Origin: JBMOKT01 sp049323895
GTDB taxonomy: Bacteria > Bacillota > Peptococcia > Peptococcales > BICA1-8
Direction: 5' to 3'
Length of the DNA stretch: 57,738 nt
NCBI GenBank assembly: GCA_049323895.1
Contig: JBMOKT010000030.1
Span: forward strand, 1 to 57,738
Part shown: piece by piece, positions 8,568-16,496 of the stretch
Numbering within the stretch: position 1 is the stretch's first letter
Layout of the letters: each line of letters begins with the position of its first letter
Made by a program: the position numbers and the translations under genes
The notes under the pieces: generated by a model
The model's input: the letters and a program-made list of their open reading frames with translations, nothing else
Databases searched by the model: none
Told to the model about the DNA's origin: nothing

Positions 8568-9323
8568 TTATACGATATAAAATACTTTCGGTGCAGTACC
8601 CAAACTAGACTTTCTTTGGATTGTATTCCTAGATGACAATAGCTTTCTAACCTCCGAGCTTGGATCATTTAAATCTCCAAATACCAGCCCGCCGTTTTTA
8701 CTAGCTTCTACACACGCAGGAGGAAGACCTACAGCCAATCTCTCCGTACAAAAGTTACACTTTTCGACAACACCTTTAGTTCTAGTAGGATATTTGGGGT
8801 TAATTTCTTCTATATAGGGACGTGGATCCCTAAAGTTGAAGCTTCTGGCACCGTATGGACAAGCTGCCATACAATAACGGCATCCAACACAGCGGTGAAA
8901 ATCCATCATCACAATTCCCTCTTTATTCTTAAAGGTTGCCTTAGTTGGACAAACCCTTACACAGGCAGGATTTTCACAGTGATTACATAATGCAAGGAAC
9001 TCTTTATCCCTTATACTTGTAAAATTATGATTTATATCATGAAACATTTTTTCAAATGAATCTGTCCAAATCCACTTAATCTCTTCTTTTTTGTTCCCTA
9101 TGTTAGGAACATTATGAACTTTATGGCATGCTGATATACAAGCATCTTTATCTGCTTCAAGCTTATCCATATCGATAATCATTGCCCAATTTTTACCGGT
9201 AGAGCTAGTTTTACCTTCAGTATGCATTGTGCTGCTAGCAAATACATGCCTTAAAGGAAGGAGACCCAGTCCTAAAGTGAAAGCTCCTCCAACCTTTAGA
9301 AATTTCCTTCTATTGATATTCAT
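8568..9323 (-). CDS. dsrO: DsrO-like Tat-exported 4Fe-4S ferredoxin subunit
   Basis: A 251-aa iron-sulfur protein with a twin-arginine signal (NINRRKFLKVGG, residues 2-13) and a hydrophobic stretch to about 30, so it acts outside the membrane. Cysteine clusters: CISACHKVH (about residue 62), CNHCENPACVRVC (about 112), CVGCRYCMAAC (about 143) and CNFCTER...C (about 189). This is the pattern of DmsB/NrfC/DsrO proteins with several 4Fe-4S clusters. Its ATG overlaps the dsrJ stop (TAATG). It would link heme protein DsrJ and membrane protein DsrP. Confidence 0.87.
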   Translation of the reverse strand: MNINRRKFLKVGGAFTLGLGLLPLRHVFASSTMHTEGKTSSTGKNWAMIIDMDKLEADKDACISACHKVHNVPNIGNKKEEIKWIWTDSFEKMFHDINHNFTSIRDKEFLALCNHCENPACVRVCPTKATFKNKEGIVMMDFHRCVGCRYCMAACPYGARSFNFRDPRPYIEEINPKYPTRTKGVVEKCNFCTERLAVGLPPACVEASKNGGLVFGDLNDPSSEVRKLLSSRNTIQRKSSLGTAPKVFYIV

Positions 9324-9721
9324 TATCTAACCCCCTCAGTCGCAACATGGCAGTCCCAGCAATTGGGTTCAACCTGAGCATAGGTATGACAAGCATCACA
9401 AAATTGCTCTTTATTGGAGTGACAGTCCAGACAGGTATTTTGCAGGCTCATATCATACGCCTGACCAGTCTTCTCGGATATATAAACCCGATTGCCATCC
9501 CTTACTACCGATACCTTCCAATCATTTAGAAGTTGCATATGATTCGCCCGCATGAATTCAACATCTTCTATGCTTTCTTTTACGGCAAGTTCATTAATTT
9601 TCGGGGTGTCAAGGCTAAGTTCAGGTGCTTGTGGCGATTTGCCTGCTCCAAGTATAAACGGAAAGGTAAATACTCCGACAAAAATAATTAAGCCAATAAT
9701 AATATTGCGGGAATTATACAT
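9323..9721 (-). CDS. dsrJ: DsrJ-like triheme cytochrome c
   Basis: A 132-aa protein with one N-terminal membrane anchor (about residues 5-26) and three CXXCH heme c sites near the C-terminus (CLDCH, CDACH, CWDCH), which fits triheme DsrJ. The conserved MRANHMQLLNDW and VRDGNRVYI segments are present. In the DsrJ sequences I recall, a Cys a few residues before the MR..HM motif is an unusual heme axial ligand; here that position is Ser50 (AGC, bases 9572-9574). The start at 9721 is chosen over the ATG at 9727 because GGAGG is 9 bases away rather than 3. The gene overlaps the end of dsrK. Heme loading would need the ResB/CcsB system upstream in the same operon. Confidence 0.85.
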   Translation of the reverse strand: MYNSRNIIIGLIIFVGVFTFPFILGAGKSPQAPELSLDTPKINELAVKESIEDVEFMRANHMQLLNDWKVSVVRDGNRVYISEKTGQAYDMSLQNTCLDCHSNKEQFCDACHTYAQVEPNCWDCHVATEGVR

Positions 9722-11327
9722 CCTCATCTTCCTCCGTTCCTATAGGCTCAAAGCGTAAGTTTTCTTCCCTCTTCTTTTCACCCTTCATTACTAAGGCATT
9801 TCCAACTAATTCATGAACACTGCATACATCAACGGCAGGTACCCAGTAATGCATCAGCGGCGGTAAAACAGCTCTGTCAATGGCACATACACAGGAGAGC
9901 ATGTTCACATTATGCTTTTCATGAACATGTTTTACTGCATTTGCCCTCGGGAATCCTCCCCGCATACGCATTTCCATATTTTCATCAGCCCCTAGACCGG
10001 CACCGCCGCCGCAGCAGAAGGTCTTTTCTCTGATGGTTTCTTCGGGCATTTCATAAAAATTATTACAAACATGCTTCAGAATATAGCGAGGCTCTTCCAA
10101 AAGACCCATTGCCCTGGATGGGTTGCATGAATCATGGTAAGTTACGATATAATTATCATTGCGGCTGGGGTCAAGCTTAATCTTATTATGCTGGATTAAA
10201 TCAGCTGTAAACTCTGTAATATGAATCATTTTCGTCGACTTTGCGTGGTCGTATCTGGTGCCTGTTATTGGAGAAACAGGAGTTTCCATAAAATCAGCAG
10301 GACCGTTCATGGTATCCATATACTGATTGACAACTCTCCACATATGACCGCACTCGCCGCCTAGAATCCACTTTACACCAAGGCGTTGTGCTTCCGCATA
10401 CATTTTGGCATTAAGTCTTTTCATCATTTCGTGGGAAGTAAATGAACCAAAGTTCCCTCCCTCGGAAGCATAGGTGCTTAGTGTATAATCAAGACCAATT
10501 TCATGTAGCAGCATTAACTGACCCATGAGCCCAAAAGTTCCCGGGTTGGCAAAAACGTCACCTGAGGGTGGGATGTAAAGAATCTCCGCCCCTTTTCTAT
10601 TAAAGCTTAAATCAAGTTGCACACCGGTGATATCTGCGATATCATCTGTAAGCATCTCAAAGGAGTCAACCAGTCCATGGGGCTGGATGCCCAAGTGATT
10701 TCCCTTCATATAACAGTTGGCAACAGGAGTTACAACCCAGTCGATATTTAACCCAACTAAGTTTAACAGTTCCCTGCCGATAATTGTGATTTCCGCAGTA
10801 TCAATACCATAAGGACAGAATACGGAGCAACGGCGGCATTGGGTGCATTGGAAGAAATAATAGAACCATTCTTTTAGTACTGCTGGAGTCAATTCCCTGG
10901 CTCCGGCAATTTTACCTAGAATTTTTCCTGCCGTAGTAAAATCTTTCCTATATACAGACCGTAGAAGTTCCGCTCTTAAGACAGGCATGTTTTTAGGATC
11001 GCCTGAACCCAGGTAAAAATGGCACTTGTCTGCACAGGCACCGCACCTCACACAGGTATCCATAAATAACTGTAGGGAACGGTATTTTCCTAATCTTTCC
11101 CTTAGACCCTCTAAAATAATTTCTTTCCAATTTTCCGGCAATTTCCAATCTTCATCTTCCGGTGACCATTGCCGAGGATTAGCCAGACCTACAATTTCTA
11201 AGCTTTCCGGTTTGCCTGGGTACAACCAGGTGCCCGGCCTGAAATCAACTGGTGTATCAGACCAGCCGGTTTTAGGCGGCTTAAAACTAATATTTAACAG
11301 TTGGTCAGGTTTAGGTACTTTTGCCAA
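9714..11327 (-). CDS. dsrK: DsrK-like HdrD-type iron-sulfur subunit
   Basis: A 537-aa cytoplasmic protein related to HdrD/GlpC. It has two 4Fe-4S sites (CVRCGACADKC and CTQCRRCSVFC) and the CCG-type cysteine motifs (HDSCNPSRAMG and FCCGGGAGLGADEN) that bind a noncubane catalytic cluster. In the Dsr complex, DsrK is thought to reduce the DsrC trisulfide. The TTG at 11327 is chosen: it gives the MAKVPKPDQL start typical of DsrK and has AAGGGG 8 bases upstream, whereas the GTG at 11336 overlaps that site. Length is normal. The product is highly conserved (SGDPKNMPVLRAELLRSVY). Confidence 0.88.
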   Translation of the reverse strand: MAKVPKPDQLLNISFKPPKTGWSDTPVDFRPGTWLYPGKPESLEIVGLANPRQWSPEDEDWKLPENWKEIILEGLRERLGKYRSLQLFMDTCVRCGACADKCHFYLGSGDPKNMPVLRAELLRSVYRKDFTTAGKILGKIAGARELTPAVLKEWFYYFFQCTQCRRCSVFCPYGIDTAEITIIGRELLNLVGLNIDWVVTPVANCYMKGNHLGIQPHGLVDSFEMLTDDIADITGVQLDLSFNRKGAEILYIPPSGDVFANPGTFGLMGQLMLLHEIGLDYTLSTYASEGGNFGSFTSHEMMKRLNAKMYAEAQRLGVKWILGGECGHMWRVVNQYMDTMNGPADFMETPVSPITGTRYDHAKSTKMIHITEFTADLIQHNKIKLDPSRNDNYIVTYHDSCNPSRAMGLLEEPRYILKHVCNNFYEMPEETIREKTFCCGGGAGLGADENMEMRMRGGFPRANAVKHVHEKHNVNMLSCVCAIDRAVLPPLMHYWVPAVDVCSVHELVGNALVMKGEKKREENLRFEPIGTEEDEDV

Positions 11328-11369
11328 TTTTAACACCCCTTATCAAAAAAATTCTAACATTGTCTATTC

Positions 11370-11873
11370 TTAATTATAGCTATTTACCCGTTCTAAAATA
11401 TCACACCTGGTTTTTAACTCATGGACCCGCAGCTTATAAATTGTTTCCCTGCACTCCATATAAATATCAAAAGACAGCAGTACCAGTTCATCAATTCTAG
11501 CTTCAAGGAGGGCTAAATCCTGAGGGGATAACTTCAACGTTATTTCATTATCAATGCTTTCCCTTAGTACTTTTTTGAAAAGGAAAAGGAAAGAACAGCT
11601 TTGGGAAGGTCCAATATCCTGTACTGCTTCAATCCGTACAATTTTATCAATAGCCTTCCGGAGGATTTCCTTATCCATGTTTCCCACCAGTTCATCATAG
11701 ATACTGCTTAATCCCTGGTGGATATTGCTCCCTACAGGATTAGCAAACTGGCTTTTTTCAGCTTTAAAATGCTTAGTCGTTTCCTTAGGGTAGATTTCAA
11801 GTAAAAGATGGAACCATTTTGTCAGTAAAGCGGTTTTGTTTTCCGTTAATTTCGCGATTATACCCTGCTCCAT
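11370..11873 (-). CDS. RsbRD N-terminal-domain-like protein
   Basis: A 167-aa helical protein that fits the RsbT co-antagonist RsbRD N-terminal family: WFHLLLEIYP (about residues 20-29), FANPVGSNI (43-51) and VRIEAVQDIGPSQSCSFLFLFKKVLRE (about 83-109). It has no STAS domain, so it is a stand-alone sensor-like domain. It is found just upstream of dsrK inside the operon; RsbRD_N genes next to dsr genes are known from other sulfate reducers (recall). Its role may be as an assembly or sensory partner of the complex. It has a good start after the 38-base gap behind ccsB. Confidence 0.72.
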   Translation of the reverse strand: MEQGIIAKLTENKTALLTKWFHLLLEIYPKETTKHFKAEKSQFANPVGSNIHQGLSSIYDELVGNMDKEILRKAIDKIVRIEAVQDIGPSQSCSFLFLFKKVLRESIDNEITLKLSPQDLALLEARIDELVLLSFDIYMECRETIYKLRVHELKTRCDILERVNSYN

Positions 11874-11911
11874 CTATGTTCACCCCCCCTCAAATACATT
11901 TACAATTTTCC

Positions 11912-12733
11912 TTACGCATAGCTATGAATTCCCGGAAGGAGATAACTTACTCCTAAAAAAGTAAATATAACCGCTAAAAACCCTAATATAGAAAGATATG
12001 CCGCTTTTTGCCCCTTCCAGCCCCGCAGGCGGAGATGGAGATATGCAGAATAAACAAACCAAGTTATAAGTGCCCAGGTTTCTTTAGGATCCCAGCTCCA
12101 GTAGCGACCCCAAGAGTATTCAGCCCACACTGCCCCTGTGACCAGCATAATGGTCAGAGCCGGCATACCAAGGAAAATAACTCTATAGGACAATTCATCC
12201 AGGACTTCCAACTGGGGAAGAATTCTGGCAATCTTGCCTTCCGACCTGTTTCTTACCAGCCACCCTTTAAGCAAATACATAAGAGACAGGGCAAAGGAGA
12301 TAGCGAATGCACCATAAGCAACAACAGCTGTTAAGACGTGTACAATAAGCCACTTGCTCCTTAAGGCAGGCATTGCAGGTTTTACCGATACATCTAAATT
12401 TACAAGGAAAAGTAAAAGTAAAATAACAATTGGCAGCACGAATAAAGAGGCTACTGATAAATCGTATTTGTATTCGATAAAAAGAAAAACTAAGATAATG
12501 GCCCAAACAAAAAATAATCCGAATTCAAATAAATTCCTGAGGGGAAGCCCTCCAATTAGCAGACCCCTTACTACTAAAAGTACAGTATTTAATAGGAAGG
12601 CAGTTAAATTAATAACCCTTGCTGTGTTTTCCCATTTGCCTTTGGTATAAAAAATATCGATGAAATGAACGGCAAAGGCTAAAGCGTATGCTAACAATAC
12701 GCTGACCAACAATGGTGTTTGTAAATTTTCCAT
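11912..12733 (-). CDS. ccsB: cytochrome c biogenesis protein CcsB/ResC (CcsA family)
   Basis: A 273-aa polytopic membrane protein with about eight hydrophobic segments. The WWD heme-handling motif is present as WGRYWSWDPKETWALITW (about residues 210-227). Together with ResB it forms system II cytochrome c synthetase, which carries heme across the membrane and attaches it to CXXCH sites. Its ATG directly follows the resB stop (TAAATG). The nearby client is the DsrJ triheme cytochrome. Confidence 0.88.
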   Translation of the reverse strand: MENLQTPLLVSVLLAYALAFAVHFIDIFYTKGKWENTARVINLTAFLLNTVLLVVRGLLIGGLPLRNLFEFGLFFVWAIILVFLFIEYKYDLSVASLFVLPIVILLLLFLVNLDVSVKPAMPALRSKWLIVHVLTAVVAYGAFAISFALSLMYLLKGWLVRNRSEGKIARILPQLEVLDELSYRVIFLGMPALTIMLVTGAVWAEYSWGRYWSWDPKETWALITWFVYSAYLHLRLRGWKGQKAAYLSILGFLAVIFTFLGVSYLLPGIHSYA

Positions 12734-13873
12734 TTAATTCACCTGCAATTCTTTATTTAATTCCTTAATTGTGTCTTCCTTTTGTTCTTTAGATTTACAG
12801 TATACTATAAAAAACATCTTTTTTTCCTGTTCATTAATGGTAACCTGAACTTCATTATATCTGCCTGTCCAGAAAAATGCAGACGCCAAGGTCATGAGGA
12901 TAAAACCTGTCATTACCACCCATGTGCCAGGGTCCCTCTTGACCCCCAAAACTGTAAAGGGATGAAGCTGCAAATACTCAAGAGAAGTTTCTTCAGAGAA
13001 ATCTATTTTCTCTCCAGCTGCCACCAACTGAGCACTGGCAACAGTATGCCCTTCAAAAAATTTCACTTGGGTACCTTCAGGAGTATAATTAATATTAAAC
13101 ATCTGTCCAGCCAACTTAAATATCCGTCCGTCTGGTACACTGTAGGTCCCTTCCTGCTCACCTTTGATTTCGACTATATGGTTGTATCCGTAAGATTTCT
13201 GGTAAAAAACAACCCCTTTGTACTTCAAAGGGTCATTAACCTTTGTTTCACCGGAAGCTACCTTTTCACCATTAACATAAATATTAAAATCGGTAACCCA
13301 GTTATCAATAGCATCTTCATTATCATACAAGGTTTTGAAATCATTTACTTCAATAACCATACCGGCTCCGGCCACATCCCGAGGTACTTCCGCCTTCTCC
13401 CCTACAAAACAGGATACATCACCGGCAGTTCCAAAAGAACTGATAAATCCCCCCAAAAGAACAACAATTAACGAGATATGAAGCAGATGAGGGGCGGCTA
13501 AATTCAAAAGTCCTTTTTGTGCCAAAATATTTTGCTTGCCGTCCTGTTGAGCCATCTTCGTCTTATAGCCTTTTGCCTTTAAATAATCTAAGAGACGCTT
13601 TTCACTTTCCTTAGGTTGGATAGAGTCAATAATTGTACCTCCGCCATTTTCATCAGATACGGCAGCGGGGACTTTTATGAATCTCTTATAAACCCCGGGA
13701 ACACTTTTCAAGGTGCAAACCAGTAAGTTTATGCAAAAGAGAATGAGTAAACCCCTAAACCAAAAAGAAGGAAAAACATCCAGTTGGGGAAACAGGGTGG
13801 CTGCAATTGATGCAATTATAAGTGCTGTAATTAATCCCACAGCCAATTTTATTGAAGAAAGAAGTTTAATCAT
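12734..13873 (-). CDS. resB: cytochrome c biogenesis protein ResB
   Basis: A 379-aa ResB-family protein. It has N-terminal membrane helices (about residues 8-28 and 36-53), a helix near 125-147, a large extracytoplasmic domain with the ResB-typical VNDFKTLYDN...DFNIYVNGEK and DPLKYKGVVFYQKSYG segments, and a last helix near 320-340. It is the apocytochrome-binding partner of CcsB. It is the first gene of the apparent resB-ccsB-RsbRD-dsrKJOPM unit. The ATG gives the expected MIKLLSSIKLAV start. Confidence 0.87.
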   Translation of the reverse strand: MIKLLSSIKLAVGLITALIIASIAATLFPQLDVFPSFWFRGLLILFCINLLVCTLKSVPGVYKRFIKVPAAVSDENGGGTIIDSIQPKESEKRLLDYLKAKGYKTKMAQQDGKQNILAQKGLLNLAAPHLLHISLIVVLLGGFISSFGTAGDVSCFVGEKAEVPRDVAGAGMVIEVNDFKTLYDNEDAIDNWVTDFNIYVNGEKVASGETKVNDPLKYKGVVFYQKSYGYNHIVEIKGEQEGTYSVPDGRIFKLAGQMFNINYTPEGTQVKFFEGHTVASAQLVAAGEKIDFSEETSLEYLQLHPFTVLGVKRDPGTWVVMTGFILMTLASAFFWTGRYNEVQVTINEQEKKMFFIVYCKSKEQKEDTIKELNKELQVN

Positions 13874-14088
13874 TGGCTAGCTTTCCTTTCGTTTTGTACT
13901 ATTTATCACATTTATTCGCCTGATAAAAATATCTTGGGTTTTCAACAGTAGAATATTAGCTTTAGCAACGGTAATCTCCTGCATAATAGTTATTATAATT
14001 TCTAATTGCAATCATAAGCTAAATATGTGAAAAGATTATTTTGTACATTATCCTAGTATATATCAAATTATGCTTTTAAGCAAAATAA

Positions 14089-14116
14089 TAGACGACCTTA
14101 ACAAAACGGTCGTCTA
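14089..14116. terminator. hairpin terminator upstream of resB
   Basis: TAGACGACC at 14089-14097 pairs with GGTCGTCTA at 14108-14116, followed by AACTATTTTT. It lies between the amidase gene and resB. On the plus strand it has the better T run. Confidence 0.6.
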
Positions 14117-14158
14117 ACTATTTTTCTAATGAAGCTTTTAGCTGCTGCACACCAAAAA

Positions 14159-14794
14159 TCATTTTGTTTCTATGTATACACGCTCATTGTCTCCATCCCA
14201 GTTCACTTGAAAGCCAAGTGCCTCACTAAAGGCCCTTAAAGGCACATAGGTAACGTCATCCCTTAATTCCCCTGTAACTTCAATCTTTAAGCCATCAACA
14301 TATATTTCAATTACTCCTTCCTGGATAACAGCCAAGTCCCTGCGGATTTCATCCATATTCAATGCCGGGCATTGGGTATAACCCGGCAAGAATTCATTAT
14401 GTCCCCTAATATCTTCAGGATTTAAATTCAACTGCCGCAGAAGGCTTCGGCACAATTGGTATAAAGCTTCTTTTTGAGAAGGATTTAGCTGGCCATCTAC
14501 AAAGTTTCCAACTAAACAGACCCCTACGGTCCTAGAGTTATAGTCCTTAACATGGTAACTTGCAGTTGTTAAATCATTTGTCCATTGTATTGTACCATCA
14601 ATTAAAATCACATAATGATAGCCAATACCGGGCCAATCCAGGGAATTAACATGGTATCGGGCAAAACTGAATGCGTCACCACCTTGGGTTGCGGAATGGT
14701 GAATTGCAATATATCTTATGGCAGTTTGTGACCTTTTGCCATACTCCTTAGCAGGATGCTTTGCTAATAAGTTTCTGACATCAACTATTTTCAT
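14159..14794 (-). CDS. N-acetylmuramoyl-L-alanine amidase with stalk domain
   Basis: A 211-aa protein. Residues about 25-165 form an Amidase_2/PGRP domain: IAIHHSATQGGD (Zn His), YHYVILIDGTI and GHNEFLPGYTQCPA (second Zn site). Residues about 170-211 form a half copper-amine-oxidase-N ('stalk') domain (VPLRAFSEALGFQVNWDGDNERVYI). It would cleave the amide bond between muramic acid and the stem peptide. No signal peptide is visible, so it may be released with the mother cell or exported by another route. The gene stands alone. Confidence 0.85.
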   Translation of the reverse strand: MKIVDVRNLLAKHPAKEYGKRSQTAIRYIAIHHSATQGGDAFSFARYHVNSLDWPGIGYHYVILIDGTIQWTNDLTTASYHVKDYNSRTVGVCLVGNFVDGQLNPSQKEALYQLCRSLLRQLNLNPEDIRGHNEFLPGYTQCPALNMDEIRRDLAVIQEGVIEIYVDGLKIEVTGELRDDVTYVPLRAFSEALGFQVNWDGDNERVYIETK

Positions 14795-14898
14795 CAGATC
14801 CCCTCCCTCGTTTTCTATATATTCTATTTTAGTGAAAGAAATAAGATGAATAATTATTAAGTTTAGACTGAAATACTATACCTAAAAGGAGTGATAAA

Positions 14899-15045
14899 AT
14901 GGCTGCCTATAGTTTTATCCCCCCCTTGTGTCTAAGCTGCCGTGTGTCACTTGAAGAAAAAATGGGATATGACCAGGATAGGAATGTTAATTACAGTATC
15001 CATTTCTGCCCCAACTGCCAGGAAGTTTACCATAAAAAGCAATAG
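14899..15045 (+). CDS. 48-aa zinc-ribbon protein
   Basis: A short ORF of 48 residues with two CxxC pairs, CLSC near residue 11 and CPNC near residue 37, separated by 22 residues: a treble-clef or zinc-ribbon layout. AAAGGAG lies 7 bases before the ATG. It is divergent from the amidase gene and convergent with the sigma factor gene, and is followed by a 9-bp stem-loop. I do not recognise the family. The strong ribosome binding site and the cysteine pattern argue that it is real. Confidence 0.65.
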   Translation: MAAYSFIPPLCLSCRVSLEEKMGYDQDRNVNYSIHFCPNCQEVYHKKQ

Positions 15046-15069
15046 TTCCCGCCTAATAGACGGGAACTA
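15043..15069 (+). terminator. stem-loop after zinc-ribbon gene
   Basis: TAGTTCCCG (15043-15051, overlapping the stop codon) pairs perfectly with CGGGAACTA (15061-15069). No long T run follows, so termination strength is uncertain. Confidence 0.5.
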
Positions 15070-15141
15070 ATATTAGCTCTGCATAGTTGGGGTTATGCCT
15101 TAGCTTTTCTATATTATTTCCATTTTATAGTAAAGTTAATC

Positions 15142-15876
15142 TTAACCTGATAAATGTTTTTTCAGTTGGTCCAATGCCATTCTTTCCAGACGCGATATTT
15201 GCATTTGGGAAACCCCTAACATATGGGCCACCTTACTTTGAGTCATATCTTCATAGAAACGCAGGTATATTACTTTACGCTGCATCTCTTCAAGGTTATT
15301 TAAGGCATTAGCTACGTCCTGTTTAGCCTCTACCGATTGCAGGTTGACATCTTCCCGTCCCATAAAATTAATTAATTCAGTTTTATTGTCTTCCTTTTCC
15401 ATATGTTCGGAAAGGGAGGTGGTTTTTGCCGCTCTTTTTGCCTCCAGAACCTTTTTAACCTTGTCCTCATCTAGATTAAGCACCGCTGCAATTTCTTTAA
15501 TATCGGGGAGATTGCCTGTTGCTTGGTATATTTCTCCCTCAACCTTGGAAATATTTGTGCTAAGTTCACGGTATTTCCTGGGAATACTGACCTTCCAGGT
15601 GTTATCCCGATAATAATTGAGGATTTTACCGGTTACCGTCTTATAAGCAAAGGTTTTAAACCTAATCCCCTTTTCCGGCTCGAATCTATCCAAAGCACCC
15701 ACTACAGCAATTCTGGCCACCTGAAGAAGGTCCTCCCGTTCCCAGGGCAAATAACATTGGGTATGGCACCAATATTTAATCAAGGGTTCCATAGTGTCCA
15801 GAATCTGGTTTAGCATGGCTTCTGACTTATCCTGTTTATATTCTGTTACTAATTCCTCTAAGTCTTTGCGCCTCAT
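15142..15876 (-). CDS. SigB/SigF-type RNA polymerase sigma factor
   Basis: A 244-aa sigma-70 group 3 factor. Region 2 is at about residues 27-95 (PWEREDLLQVARIAVVGALDRF, then FKTFAYKTVTGKILNYYRD), region 3 follows, and region 4 holds a C-terminal helix-turn-helix (YEDMTQSKVAHMLGVSQMQISRLE). The WKVSIPRKYREL segment is typical of SigB/SigF/SigG. The ATG at 15876 is chosen because AAAGGA is 7 bases upstream; a TTG at 15897 lacks this. The upstream gene encodes an RsbW-like kinase, its likely anti-sigma factor. No RsbV/SpoIIAA gene is adjacent, so this is unlikely to be the spoIIA operon. Confidence 0.85.
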   Translation of the reverse strand: MRRKDLEELVTEYKQDKSEAMLNQILDTMEPLIKYWCHTQCYLPWEREDLLQVARIAVVGALDRFEPEKGIRFKTFAYKTVTGKILNYYRDNTWKVSIPRKYRELSTNISKVEGEIYQATGNLPDIKEIAAVLNLDEDKVKKVLEAKRAAKTTSLSEHMEKEDNKTELINFMGREDVNLQSVEAKQDVANALNNLEEMQRKVIYLRFYEDMTQSKVAHMLGVSQMQISRLERMALDQLKKHLSG

Positions 15877-15942
15877 AGCAGGTCCTTTCTCCAGCAAACT
15901 TATTAGGTATAATTTTCTCTCTGTCCTTTTTAAAATCCTGCT

Positions 15943-16335
15943 TTACCACTTTTTTTCAAACAAAATTTCATTACCTGCCTCATTAAACCATACATTATCA
16001 AGAATTGAAAATATTAAATACAAACCCTTTCCCTTTTCTTCCAAGATATTTATTTCATCAAAAGAACCGGCACTACTGTGGTCAAAACCCTTGCCATTAT
16101 CTCTAACTCTCATTTTGATGGAATTATTTTTTATAAACCATTCTACTTCTACAAAAGGTTCTTCTATACCCCGGCATCCATGCAAAAAAGCATTATTTAT
16201 GCTCTCCATGAGAGCCAGCTGGATATCAAAGGAAGCTTCCTCCGGAACTCCTTTTTCTATAAATATTAATCGGAGCTGCCCAATAACCTCTTCGATTTGT
16301 TTAAGATTAGTCAATCTAACTAAGGTATTAGTCAT
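15943..16335 (-). CDS. RsbW/SpoIIAB-like anti-sigma serine kinase
   Basis: A 130-aa HATPase_c_2 protein. Seen: the N box MESINNAFLHG (about residues 43-53), the G1 box VRDNGKGFD (about 76-84) and the G2-like EKGKGLYLIF (about 100-109). Such proteins bind a sigma factor and phosphorylate an anti-anti-sigma factor. The ATG at 16335 has GGAGG 8 bases upstream. It sits 66 bases before the sigma gene, so it forms an anti-sigma/sigma pair with it. The missing partner (RsbV-like) must be elsewhere. Confidence 0.82.
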   Translation of the reverse strand: MTNTLVRLTNLKQIEEVIGQLRLIFIEKGVPEEASFDIQLALMESINNAFLHGCRGIEEPFVEVEWFIKNNSIKMRVRDNGKGFDHSSAGSFDEINILEEKGKGLYLIFSILDNVWFNEAGNEILFEKKW

Positions 16336-16462
16336 CAAATGTTCCTCCGATTTTACTTTCTAAATTCATAGTACTTAACTATTACCTAATTAATTCAGTT
16401 TATAAACAAAATCTTATAAAAACTTTTATATGCTTTTTTTATTCAGAGTTAGAAAAAAGTAT

Positions 16463-16491
16463 AAAAACAGGCCTTTTCCCCGCCTGTTTTT
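16463..16491 (-). terminator. terminator of cobI-cobJ-cbiX operon
   Basis: AAAAACAGGC (16463-16472) / GCCTGTTTTT (16482-16491), a symmetric stem with A/T tails, just past the cbiX stop. Confidence 0.75.
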
Positions 16492-16496
16492 ATAGA

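Noticed and set aside
15142..16335. spoIIA operon (SpoIIAA-SpoIIAB-SigF)
   Set aside because: There is no SpoIIAA gene and the neighbours are not sporulation genes. I keep the general SigB/SigF-type name.
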